Positions 51,028-59,600 of a stretch of DNA of 64,000 nucleotides are shown here, in pieces. The notes under the pieces were generated by a model. The model searched no databases. It was not told the origin of the DNA and saw only the letters and a list, made by a program, of their open reading frames with translations. The position numbers and the translations under genes are program-made. Positions within the stretch are counted from its first letter, which is position 1, and every line of letters begins with the position of its first letter. This stretch comes from Arenicellales bacterium (GTDB taxonomy: Bacteria > Pseudomonadota > Gammaproteobacteria > Arenicellales > JAHEKD01), in the NCBI GenBank assembly GCA_028284225.1, contig JANQSD010000009.1, forward strand, positions 1-64,000, written 5' to 3'.

Positions 51028-53454
51028 GTGACACTGGATAAAAACACAGCTCGAGTAGTTATTATTGGTGGCGGTGTCGTCGGTTGTAGTATTTTATACC
51101 ACTTGACTAAGGCCGGTTGGCAGGACGTGGTGTTGCTGGAGCGCCAGGAATTGACCAGCGGTTCTTCCTGGCATGCAGCGGGTAGCTTATTCGCGTTGAC
51201 TGCTCCTTCAAATGTCAGTGCATTACAAAAATACACATTGGATTTATATCCGCAACTGGAGATAGAAAGCGGTCAAAGTTGTGGCTTTCATCTAACCGGT
51301 GAGCTGTGGCTGGCAGAGTCACAGGAAGATTACCAATCTATGCAGGTTATTCGCGCACAAGGTTTACGCAATGACATACATGCTGAATTTATTTCCATGC
51401 AAGAAGCGACAGACAGGGCGCCTATATTAAATACCGAAGGCTTAAAGGCGGTGATGTATGAGCCGGATGCGGGTTTTTGCGATCCGGCCAGTGTGACCAA
51501 CGCTTTTGCCATCGCAGCCAGAAATTTGGGAGCAACGATTTATCGACACACGCCTGTAATTGAAACTAATCAGCTGGGCAATGGTGAATGGCAGGTTGTG
51601 ACTGAAAGCGGGATAATTAACTGTGAATACCTGGTTAATGCCACGGGTTTATGGGGTCGTGAGGTAGCAGGGTTAGCAGGTATTACCCTGCCATTAATAC
51701 CGGTGGAGCATCATTATCTGGTAACCGAAGAAATCCCCGAAATCGCCCAAATGAAAAACAAAATTCCGTCAATGGCGATTAATAGTGTCAATGTTTATTC
51801 CCGCCAGGAAGCTAACGGATTGCTATTGGGAGCGTATGAAGCAAACTGTCATTTTTGGTCTGAACAGGGCACACCTGAAGATTTTGGCCATGAACTACTG
51901 CCCAATGATTTAGAACGCATGGAGACTAATTTTGCTAAAGCGGTTGAACGCATGCCTTGTCTGGCGACGGCGGGAATTAAAAATATTATTAATGGCCCGA
52001 TGATTTTTTCGCCTGATCTCGGCCCTCTAATCGGTCCTTATCCCGGCCTTAAAAATTACTATTGTGCCAATGGAGTAATGACAGGATTTAACCAGGCTCC
52101 CGGTATTGGCAAAGTCTTAGCAAACTGGATTACAGAAGGTGATCCGGGAATGGATGTGAATGTCTGGCATGTGGGCCGGTTCGGTGATTATGCTGCCAAG
52201 CAGTACACTAAACCAAGAGCCAAGTATTTTTACGAGAATCGATCACAGTTTGTCTATCCCCATCAGGACTTTGATGTGGGCCGTCCGGTTCGCAAACGTC
52301 CTATCTATGATTTGCAACAACAATCCGGTGCTGTCTTCGCCGAGTATTGTGGTTGGGAAGATCCGGTTTATTTTGCCCGTAATCCAGCTGAAAAAACTCC
52401 GACTTATTCTTTTACCAGGGGCAGCTGGTTTGATCCGGTTCAGGAAGAAGTACTAACTACACATAATGGTGTGGGGTTATTTGATTTCTCCACTTTTGCC
52501 AAATACCTGATTGAAGGCGAGCAGGCATTTAATTGGTTGGATCACCTGTGTGCGGGCCGAATGCCTGACCAAACTGGGGCAATCAAGCTTTGTCCGATGT
52601 TGAATCATAGCGGCAAGCTGATTGGCGATTTGACAGTAACAAAACTCGCTGATAATACGTTTTTACTCATTAGTTCAGGGAGTATGCAGCACATTCATCT
52701 AGGCTGGTTTAAACAAAACTTAAATGACAAAGATGTTTCAATTAAGGATTTAACGGATGAATTTTGCGGCTTACACATAGCGGGTCCTAGCTCTGCTGAT
52801 TTACTGGTAGAAGCGATGGGTGATAGTGGCTTGCTTGATAATTTTCCATTCTTGACTTCGAAAAAACTGCACATAAAAGATTGTGACGCGGTCATCGCTT
52901 TGCGAGTTTCATTTACCGGTGAGACGGGGTTTGAACTTTATATGCCTGAGCACTTTCAGCTATCTGTGTATCAGGCATTATTGGGTGCAGGTAAAACGTT
53001 TGGACTAAAGCAGGTCGGCTCTCATGCTTTGATGTGCATGCGTCTTGAAAAAAGTTTTCCTAGTTGGGGATTGGAGCTATCACCTGATTATTTTCCTCAG
53101 CAGTGCGGTTTGCAGCGATTTATAGACGCTAATAAAGCAGGTTTTATTGGTCACGGTGCAATTGCTTCGAATTCCAATTTATCTGGTTTAGAGCAGCTTG
53201 TTACCTTTGAAATTAATTCACCAGATCGTGATGCATTTGGAGGTGAACCTGTTTTTTTGAATGATCAACTGGCCGGATACATTAGCTCCGGTGGCTACGG
53301 TTACCGGGTGAATAAGAACCTAGCCTTAGGTTATCTCGGTGCTGAGTATCTGAATCAACAGGGCTTTGAAATTGAACTGGTGGGTGAGCGCTTTCCAGCT
53401 AAGGTATTAGCACGTTCACCGTTTGATCCTTCCAATCTAAGAATGAAGGTTTGA
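51028..53454 (+). CDS. Dimethylglycine dehydrogenase/sarcosine dehydrogenase-like (FAD + GcvT)
   Basis: 808 residues, starting GTG with GGAGAA eight bases upstream. N-terminal FAD-binding motif VVIIGGGVVGCSILYHL (about 9-25), the covalent-FAD histidine in SSWHAAGSL, then a DAO domain to about 380 and a GcvT/aminomethyltransferase half (about 430-808) that binds folate. These enzymes oxidatively demethylate dimethylglycine or sarcosine and pass the methyl as methylene-THF. It is five bases from the MttB gene, so they are coupled. Which N-methyl amine it uses is not decided by sequence. Confidence 0.87.
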   Translation: MTLDKNTARVVIIGGGVVGCSILYHLTKAGWQDVVLLERQELTSGSSWHAAGSLFALTAPSNVSALQKYTLDLYPQLEIESGQSCGFHLTGELWLAESQEDYQSMQVIRAQGLRNDIHAEFISMQEATDRAPILNTEGLKAVMYEPDAGFCDPASVTNAFAIAARNLGATIYRHTPVIETNQLGNGEWQVVTESGIINCEYLVNATGLWGREVAGLAGITLPLIPVEHHYLVTEEIPEIAQMKNKIPSMAINSVNVYSRQEANGLLLGAYEANCHFWSEQGTPEDFGHELLPNDLERMETNFAKAVERMPCLATAGIKNIINGPMIFSPDLGPLIGPYPGLKNYYCANGVMTGFNQAPGIGKVLANWITEGDPGMDVNVWHVGRFGDYAAKQYTKPRAKYFYENRSQFVYPHQDFDVGRPVRKRPIYDLQQQSGAVFAEYCGWEDPVYFARNPAEKTPTYSFTRGSWFDPVQEEVLTTHNGVGLFDFSTFAKYLIEGEQAFNWLDHLCAGRMPDQTGAIKLCPMLNHSGKLIGDLTVTKLADNTFLLISSGSMQHIHLGWFKQNLNDKDVSIKDLTDEFCGLHIAGPSSADLLVEAMGDSGLLDNFPFLTSKKLHIKDCDAVIALRVSFTGETGFELYMPEHFQLSVYQALLGAGKTFGLKQVGSHALMCMRLEKSFPSWGLELSPDYFPQQCGLQRFIDANKAGFIGHGAIASNSNLSGLEQLVTFEINSPDRDAFGGEPVFLNDQLAGYISSGGYGYRVNKNLALGYLGAEYLNQQGFEIELVGERFPAKVLARSPFDPSNLRMKV

Positions 53455-53458
53455 ATCA

Positions 53459-54976
53459 ATGGTTAGCCGTCGCCGTCAAGCACAACGTCGAGAAAAGGAT
53501 GTACTGAAACAGCTTCCTTTTCAAGAGTTGTCAATCAACTTTGACCCGGTACGTTTGCTGGACGCAGAGCAAATTGAAAAGATCCATGATGCTTCACTCA
53601 GTATTTTGGAAACCACAGGCATGCGTATTGATGATGCTAAAACCCGGGAAATTTTTAAACAGGCTGGCGCTGAAATCGATCAGACTGAAAATATAGTGAA
53701 ATTTGATCGTGGTTTGATCATGGAAAGTATTTCTACTGTGCCGTCGACATTCACTTTGCATGGTCGAGATAAAGGCAAGCAACTCACAATTGGTGGTAAT
53801 CATATCGTTTTTAGCGCTGTCGGCGGGCCGCCGTTTGCCAGCGATCTTGACCAGGGCCGGCGTGCCGGAAACCATGCTGACATGTGTAACTTCCTTAAAT
53901 TAGTTCAGGCGCTGAACATTATTCACATGGAGGGTGGTTGTCCGATTGAGCCTACTGATTTACCCGTGCAAACACGGCATCTGGATATTTATTTGGCCAG
54001 TTGTCTTTACTTAGACAAACCGTGGCAATCACAAATGATTGGTGCTGAGCGCGTACATGATGCAATCGAGATGGCTTGTATCGCTTCGCAAATTAGCCGC
54101 GAAGAACTAGCTGCTAAACCACAATTTTTATCTGTCACCAATACCAATACACCGTTAGTGTTGGATGAGCCGTTAGCACAGGGGATCATTGAAATGGCGA
54201 AAGCCGGTCAAGCAGTTTGTGTCACGCCATTTACCTTAAGCGGCGCGATGACACCAGTCACACTCGCATCGTCATTGGCGATGCAAAATGCAGAAAGCCT
54301 GGTTGGCCTGGCTTTAACCCAATTGGTTAATTCGGGTGTGCCGGCTTGTTATGGTTCATTTACTTCCAACGTCGACATGAAATCAGGATCACCGGCGTTT
54401 GGCACCCCCGAATACGCACAAGCAGCGAATATCAGCGGTCAACTTGCGCGCCGATATAACGTCCCCTGGCGTTCGAGTAATGCCACGGCATCCTGTGCGG
54501 TCGATGCCCAATCAGCTTACGAGTCACAAATGTCAATCTGGGGAGCGGTATTGGGACATGCGAATTTATTGAACCATGCGGCAGGTTGGCTTGAAGGCGG
54601 ATTAGTGGCGTCGTTTGAGAAATTAATAGTTGATGCGGAAATGTTGCAAATGATCGCTTCATATTTACAACCGTTCGATGTTTCCAACGATGCCTTAGGC
54701 CTGGATACGGTTGATGAAGTTGGGCCAGGCGGTCATTTTTTCGGCACAGAACATACACTGGAACGATTCGAAACAGCGTTTTATTCGCCACTAGTCTCCG
54801 ACTGGCAAAACTACGAAAACTGGCGTGACTTAGGCAGTGTTGACACCGCAGGACGAGCTAATCACTTATGGAAAAAGCTGTTAGCAGATTATCAACGCCC
54901 GGCTATGGACCAAGCTGTTGAGGAAGAGTTGAATGCTTATGTGACTAAACGCAAGGAGCAAATAAATAATCTATAG
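53459..54976 (+). CDS. Trimethylamine methyltransferase (MttB)-family protein, non-pyrrolysine
   Basis: 505 residues. The TIM-barrel MttB pattern is clear: HDASLSILETTGMRIDDAKTREIFKQAGAEI at the N-terminus, and QMSIWGAVLGHANLLNHAAGWLEGGLVASFEKLIVDAEMLQMI. The frame has no internal TAG, so it is a non-pyrrolysine member such as glycine-betaine (MtgB)-like or related quaternary-amine methyltransferases. These transfer a methyl to a corrinoid protein; no MtbC-like corrinoid or MtbA-type partner is in the window. Coupled to the DMGDH-like gene. Confidence 0.85.
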   Translation: MVSRRRQAQRREKDVLKQLPFQELSINFDPVRLLDAEQIEKIHDASLSILETTGMRIDDAKTREIFKQAGAEIDQTENIVKFDRGLIMESISTVPSTFTLHGRDKGKQLTIGGNHIVFSAVGGPPFASDLDQGRRAGNHADMCNFLKLVQALNIIHMEGGCPIEPTDLPVQTRHLDIYLASCLYLDKPWQSQMIGAERVHDAIEMACIASQISREELAAKPQFLSVTNTNTPLVLDEPLAQGIIEMAKAGQAVCVTPFTLSGAMTPVTLASSLAMQNAESLVGLALTQLVNSGVPACYGSFTSNVDMKSGSPAFGTPEYAQAANISGQLARRYNVPWRSSNATASCAVDAQSAYESQMSIWGAVLGHANLLNHAAGWLEGGLVASFEKLIVDAEMLQMIASYLQPFDVSNDALGLDTVDEVGPGGHFFGTEHTLERFETAFYSPLVSDWQNYENWRDLGSVDTAGRANHLWKKLLADYQRPAMDQAVEEELNAYVTKRKEQINNL

Positions 54977-55066
54977 AAATATAGACCTCGGTCAGCCTAA
55001 GATTAGTCCAAAGTGGCGCCTAAGTAATCAGTGGCAGATTCTCAGAATGCCCCTCTAGGGCATTGC

Positions 55067-55240
55067 TTAGCGGGTGTCGTTTGGAAGTCGACGTGACATG
55101 GTTTGCGGGCGCAAGCGTGCTGCTAAAAATACGACTAATCCTGTAGCGCAGATTACGGCTAGATAGACGAACGATGTTTGATACCCCAAAGCGTGGGTAT
55201 CGCCCAATAACTGAGCAACAAACCAATATGCATGATGCAT
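55067..55240 (-). pseudogene. Possible remnant of a transporter C-terminus
   Basis: A 57-codon minus-strand frame reads MHHAYWFVAQLLGDTHALGYQTSFVYLAV and then a hydrophobic helix ending FLAARLRPQTMSRR. It resembles the last membrane helix and tail of a drug-resistance MFS transporter (DHA2-like). Nothing of the other helices is found nearby, so it is a relict or a small membrane protein. Third-party comparison would decide. Confidence 0.4.
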
Positions 55241-55267
55241 TTCACGATTTTACTCGGGAGATTAAAT

Positions 55268-56152
55268 TCACACTTGTGCTGTTTTCTCTAACCAATTACT
55301 GAAAGCGATAACTTTTTTCAATTTGGAATTTTGATTTGGGGTAACTATCCAGTAATTAGTTCCCAGGTTTACATCCAAAGAGAGCACTTGAATTAAATGA
55401 CCACGCTCAATATCATCTTTGACTAAAGCTTCATTTGCAAGCGCAATTCCTTGGCCACTTAAGGCGGCTTGCAACACTATATTTGAACTTGAGTATCTTG
55501 GACCACGATTAAGATCAATGCCTTTTATATTATTAGCCTTTAACCATACAGCCCACTGTGCTTTTGGATCCTGATCATGAAGCAAAGGATAGTGAAGAAG
55601 GTCTTCTGGGGTGGTTATTTCAGGTCCAGTTTCAATCAGGTTGGGACTGCAAACAGGGATCAGGCGGTCTTGCATCAATGGCCTGCTATGATATTGTGGC
55701 CAAGGACCTGTCCCCATGCGAATAGCTACATCAATACCTGGTTGAGCAAATTGAGTCAATTGTTGTTCTAATACGATCCAAACTTCTATGTTTGGATGTT
55801 CTGCCCTAAATGATGGCAACCTTGCCATCAACCATCTCTCTGCAAATGAATGAGTTGTTGCAACACCTATCACGTTAGATGATCGTTGCTGTTGCAAGTT
55901 AACAGTGCCCTCTTCAATAAGATCAAGGGCTGCTGAACAGGTTTTTAGATATGCTGCTCCTGCTGACGTTAACTGTAAGGATCGTCCATCTCGTTCGAAT
56001 AATTTGACTCCTAACCAATGCTCGAGTAATTTGACCTGTCGACTCACCGCACCGTGCGATACGCACAACTCCTGACCTGCATTGCTGATACTCGTTAATC
56101 GGGCTGCGGCTTCAAATGTCCGAAGTGCATTTAACGACGGTAAATGACGCAT
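55268..56152 (-). CDS. GcvA-type LysR regulator
   Basis: 294 residues beginning MRHLPSLNALRTFEAAARLTSISNAGQELCVSHGAVSRQVKLLEHWLGV, the GcvA-subfamily LysR start with HTH at about 20-50, then effector domain. Members regulate glycine cleavage, beta-lactamase and many small catabolic genes. Divergent from the GST-like/LysE pair at 56.3 kb. A degenerate relative lies at 10.0-10.2 kb. Confidence 0.88.
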   Translation of the reverse strand: MRHLPSLNALRTFEAAARLTSISNAGQELCVSHGAVSRQVKLLEHWLGVKLFERDGRSLQLTSAGAAYLKTCSAALDLIEEGTVNLQQQRSSNVIGVATTHSFAERWLMARLPSFRAEHPNIEVWIVLEQQLTQFAQPGIDVAIRMGTGPWPQYHSRPLMQDRLIPVCSPNLIETGPEITTPEDLLHYPLLHDQDPKAQWAVWLKANNIKGIDLNRGPRYSSSNIVLQAALSGQGIALANEALVKDDIERGHLIQVLSLDVNLGTNYWIVTPNQNSKLKKVIAFSNWLEKTAQV

Positions 56153-56284
56153 ATGTCAAAAAAACTCACATATAAGTGATTATTCTTGCATTTATTATAG
56201 TTCAATAAAGAAATATTATGTGACTTAGTTGGACATTAAAAATGTAATTATGAACAGTTTTAGAAATAATATTGGTTTGACATT

Positions 56285-57313
56285 ATGGGTATGCTCTTAG
56301 ACGGACAGTGGATAGAACAAGACCAAATTATCAAACAAGGTGAGTTCGTTCGATCTCAAAGTTTTTTTTCAGAGCCATTATCTGAAATGGTGATTAAAGC
56401 AATTCAAACAACACCGGAAAATTATCTACTGATTGGCTCAGTAAGCTGTCCTTGGTCACATCGCACAATCATACTCCGTCAACTTAAAGAACATATTAAA
56501 CATATCCCTATTCATCTTGCGGGTGGGCGCAGGGTCCAAGGGTATTCGTTAAACAATGGGAGGCCATGGGTAGTACCTGGTTCAGATCAATGCATTATTC
56601 ACCTACACCAACTTTATAGTTTGAGTTCTCCTGCCTACACGGGTCGAGTAACAGTGCCTGTGTTATGGGATTCTCGGCAACAGTGCATCATTAGCAATGA
56701 TTCAGCTAATATCATGAGGGGTTTAGATTTGATCAGAGCATCGCATCATCAGCTTGATTTTACACTCCGACCGCAAGCGTTGAGAGCTGAAATTGATGAA
56801 TTAAACAACTCTATCTATTCCGAATTAAACAATGCGGTATATCAAGCGGGTTTTGCTCAAACCCAGAGCGCTTATGACGAAGCAGTGGTTGCTGTTTTCA
56901 GGACACTGGATGAACTAGAAAAACGCCTGAAACATCAGCGTTATCTATTTGATTTGTGTTTAACCGAATCTGACTGGTATCTATTTCCAACATTAGTTCG
57001 TTTTGATTCTGTCTATTATTGCTTGCATCGGTGTTCACAACGGCGGTTAGTTGATTATCCTAACTTATGGGCCTACGCTCGTGACCTTTACGCTTGGCGT
57101 GGCATCAAAAATACCGTTGATTTTGATGTGATTCGCCAAGCAAGTTATCAAAATGATACACACAACAACCCGTTTTCTATTGTTGCCGTAGCACCTGATT
57201 GTGACTGGTCCCAAAAACATGGTCGTGAATCGATTGATGTTGCAAAAATTGCACTTAGGTCAGGGGAAATTATTGAAGTTGATCCAACAACCTTGAAGGC
57301 GACACAAACATGA
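56285..57313 (+). CDS. Glutathionyl-hydroquinone reductase-like protein (ECM4 family)
   Basis: 342 residues with the CPWSH active site (Cys55) instead of CPWA of the first copy, and VPVLWDSRQQCIISNDSANIMRGLD and ESDWYLFPTLVRFDSVYYCLHRC typical of xi-class GSTs. It uses GSH to reduce glutathionyl-hydroquinones or related conjugates. Its TGA overlaps the LysE gene's ATG by four bases. A second, distinct copy is at 17.0-17.9 kb. Confidence 0.87.
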   Translation: MGMLLDGQWIEQDQIIKQGEFVRSQSFFSEPLSEMVIKAIQTTPENYLLIGSVSCPWSHRTIILRQLKEHIKHIPIHLAGGRRVQGYSLNNGRPWVVPGSDQCIIHLHQLYSLSSPAYTGRVTVPVLWDSRQQCIISNDSANIMRGLDLIRASHHQLDFTLRPQALRAEIDELNNSIYSELNNAVYQAGFAQTQSAYDEAVVAVFRTLDELEKRLKHQRYLFDLCLTESDWYLFPTLVRFDSVYYCLHRCSQRRLVDYPNLWAYARDLYAWRGIKNTVDFDVIRQASYQNDTHNNPFSIVAVAPDCDWSQKHGRESIDVAKIALRSGEIIEVDPTTLKATQT

Positions 57314-57915
57314 GCGTTATTACAGCAGTCATCATAATAGTGATCGTGGCAGTCATCACGCCAGGTCCAAACAATTTTATTATCATGAGTGCTGCAGCAC
57401 ATGGAGGTAGCAAAACTGCAATTCCAGTCGGTATTGGTGTCATAGCAGGGAGTCTGTTGCTAGTATCTCTTATATGGATTGGCGCTGGAGTTCTATTCAC
57501 TGTAGAGCCACGCATCTTGAGTATATTAAAAACAACAGGCGCATTATATTTAACATATATTGGGATGACCATCATCATGCGTGCCAATTCTACTGTTGAT
57601 CAAAACGCAAAAGGCTGTGAAATGGTATGGCCAAACACATTTTATAGTGTAGCTGTTTTCCAAGTAATAAATCCGAAGTCTTGGGTACTGTGCATTACCG
57701 CCTTTACTGCACTTTCAGAGGAGTTCAGCGCTGGTTTGTCTTCGCTTTTACTCGCCATTATTATTTCGATGCTTTCTGTCTTTGGCTTGAGTTTATGGGC
57801 CTTGATCGGGTCACTTATGGTGAATTCTTTGGACGACCCCATTAAACGGAAATGGATTCTGCGAATACTTGGCTTGCTTTTGCTTATGTCAGCTGCATCT
57901 TTATTAAAACTTTAG
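57310..57915 (+). CDS. LysE-family exporter
   Basis: 201 residues with about six membrane helices: ITAVIIIVIVAVITPGPNNFIIMSAAAHGG at the N-terminus is the LysE/RhtB signature (the ...PGPxN... motif). Such proteins export amino acids or small amines. Overlap with the GST-like gene suggests it removes the product, or works in the same stress response. A truncated SDR follows. Confidence 0.9.
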   Translation: MSVITAVIIIVIVAVITPGPNNFIIMSAAAHGGSKTAIPVGIGVIAGSLLLVSLIWIGAGVLFTVEPRILSILKTTGALYLTYIGMTIIMRANSTVDQNAKGCEMVWPNTFYSVAVFQVINPKSWVLCITAFTALSEEFSAGLSSLLLAIIISMLSVFGLSLWALIGSLMVNSLDDPIKRKWILRILGLLLLMSAASLLKL

Positions 57916-57942
57916 AAATTTTAAATTTAAGCAGTATTGATT

Positions 57943-58168
57943 ATGAGCACTAAACTAAAAAATAAAACAGCAATTGTGACAAGCGCTGGTGATGGCATTG
58001 GCAAAGGCATTGTGGAATCTTTTGCTACAGGATGCTTTTAAGGTCAACTTTTGGGGTGCCTTCCGTATGTGTCAGGCTTGTTTGCCTGAAATGAAGAAAA
58101 ATAGCAGCGGTTCAATTATTAATATTGCATCTGGCAAAGTCGGTAACGGGCAAATAACACTTATTTAA
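57943..58168 (+). pseudogene. Short-chain dehydrogenase remnant with internal deletion
   Basis: The start reads MSTKLKNKTAIVTSAGDGIGKGIVESFATG and then stops. In the next frame VNFWGAFRMCQACLPEMKKNSSGSIINIASGKVG follows. These are the beginning and the NIASG region of an SDR, with the middle (about 80 residues) and the catalytic end missing. It is a decayed third gene of the GST-LysE set. Confidence 0.7.
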
Positions 58169-58227
58169 TTTATATGCTGTCCGGTCTGATCAACATGTAA
58201 TAATCCTCCATTCAGGACAGCATCTCT

Positions 58228-59595
58228 CTAACTTGTATATCGATCCGCAATCTCCAGGGCCCGATCCATGATTTCGAAGCCGTGCTTTAGATCTTCATGG
58301 GAGATATTCAGCGGTGGCGTGACTCGGATCACGTTGGAGAATGTCGATAAATACAAACCTTCCTGCATGGCGAATTTGGTGACTTCGGTCATGGCTTTGG
58401 CGGCTTCACCTTTGGCATTGAAGGGTACTAACGGCTCACGTGTTTCACGGTTTTTTACCAGCTCAACACCGATAAAAAGTCCGCGACCACGAACTTCCCC
58501 AATGCTGGGATGTTTATCTGCAAGCTGATTCAACAAACTCATAGCAAGTTCGCCAGTTTTGGCTGCCCGCTCAACGATATTTTCATTTTTATATGCATTT
58601 ATTGAGGCTACCCCTGATGCACAAGCCAGTGGGTGTCCGGCATACGTCAGGCCGCCCGGGAACAGATTGGTTTTGAGCCAGTCACTAATGGGCTGCGAAA
58701 CTGTCATTGCACCTAGCGGCACATAGCCGGAATTAATGCCTTTGGCTGAGGTTAAAATATCGGGTACTACCTCCCAGTGTTCACAGGCAAACATCTTGCC
58801 GGTACGGCCGAAGCCAGCCATGACTTCATCACATATAAGCAAAATGCCGTATTTATTACAGACTTCACGGATGGATTGCAGGTAACCGTCAGGTGGAACA
58901 ATAATGCCGTTAGTGCCGACTACGGTTTCCAAAATAACAGCTGCCACAGTGTTCGGATTTTCGTACATCAGAATTTCTTCCAAATGTGGCGCGCCTTGAC
59001 AAACCGGGCAGTCCTGCGGATTTTTATGACCGGTTGGCGTGCGATAGGTGTATGGGTCGAGCATGCGCACCACACCTTGATTGACCGTGCCGTTAAGCCA
59101 GGTGCGTGGATCGCCGGTTAATCCTAAGGCAGCAGCAGTAGCACCGTGGTAGGAGCGGTAGCGGGCAATGATTTTATGTCGGCCTGTATAGTGCCTGGCT
59201 AAACGTATGGCATTTTCATTCGCGGCTGCTCCGCCAGTTGTAAAAAATGTCCGGGTTAGATCGCCGGGTGTGATCTCCTTCATTAAAGCAGCAAGTTCGC
59301 TACGCGCTTCATTGGCCATGGCAGGGCCGATATAACAAAGTTTATCAGCCTGCTGTTTGATCGCTTCCACAATAGCAGAGTGTTGATAGCCCAGATTAAG
59401 GTTGACCAATTGCGATTGAAAATCCAGATAACGCTTGCCGGCGTTGTCCCAAAACCAGCTGCCTTCTCCACCGGTAATAACAGGGGGGGTCGAGTTTTGT
59501 ACCGACCAGCTTTGGACGTAATGTTCCATATGGTGATAACGGATAGCTTCATCGTCTAAATGACTGGTCATGTCGTGTTCGGTAGCGAGTTCCAT
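58228..59595 (-). CDS. Class III (omega) aminotransferase
   Basis: 455 residues. PLP-binding lysine in TSAKGINSGYVPLGAM, the glycine-rich FFTTGGAAANENAIRLARHYTGRHKII and ICDEVMAGFGRTGKMFA are typical of class III aminotransferases (ornithine, GABA, beta-alanine, taurine or putrescine). In this cluster it may process the amino acid left after demethylation of a betaine. Followed by the enolase-superfamily gene upstream, five bases apart, on the same strand. Confidence 0.93.
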   Translation of the reverse strand: MELATEHDMTSHLDDEAIRYHHMEHYVQSWSVQNSTPPVITGGEGSWFWDNAGKRYLDFQSQLVNLNLGYQHSAIVEAIKQQADKLCYIGPAMANEARSELAALMKEITPGDLTRTFFTTGGAAANENAIRLARHYTGRHKIIARYRSYHGATAAALGLTGDPRTWLNGTVNQGVVRMLDPYTYRTPTGHKNPQDCPVCQGAPHLEEILMYENPNTVAAVILETVVGTNGIIVPPDGYLQSIREVCNKYGILLICDEVMAGFGRTGKMFACEHWEVVPDILTSAKGINSGYVPLGAMTVSQPISDWLKTNLFPGGLTYAGHPLACASGVASINAYKNENIVERAAKTGELAMSLLNQLADKHPSIGEVRGRGLFIGVELVKNRETREPLVPFNAKGEAAKAMTEVTKFAMQEGLYLSTFSNVIRVTPPLNISHEDLKHGFEIMDRALEIADRYTS

Positions 59596-59600
59596 AGTGA

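Noticed and set aside
53459-54976. Pyrrolysine-containing MttB
   Set aside because: The whole 505-codon frame lacks an in-frame TAG; pylTSBCD genes are not seen.
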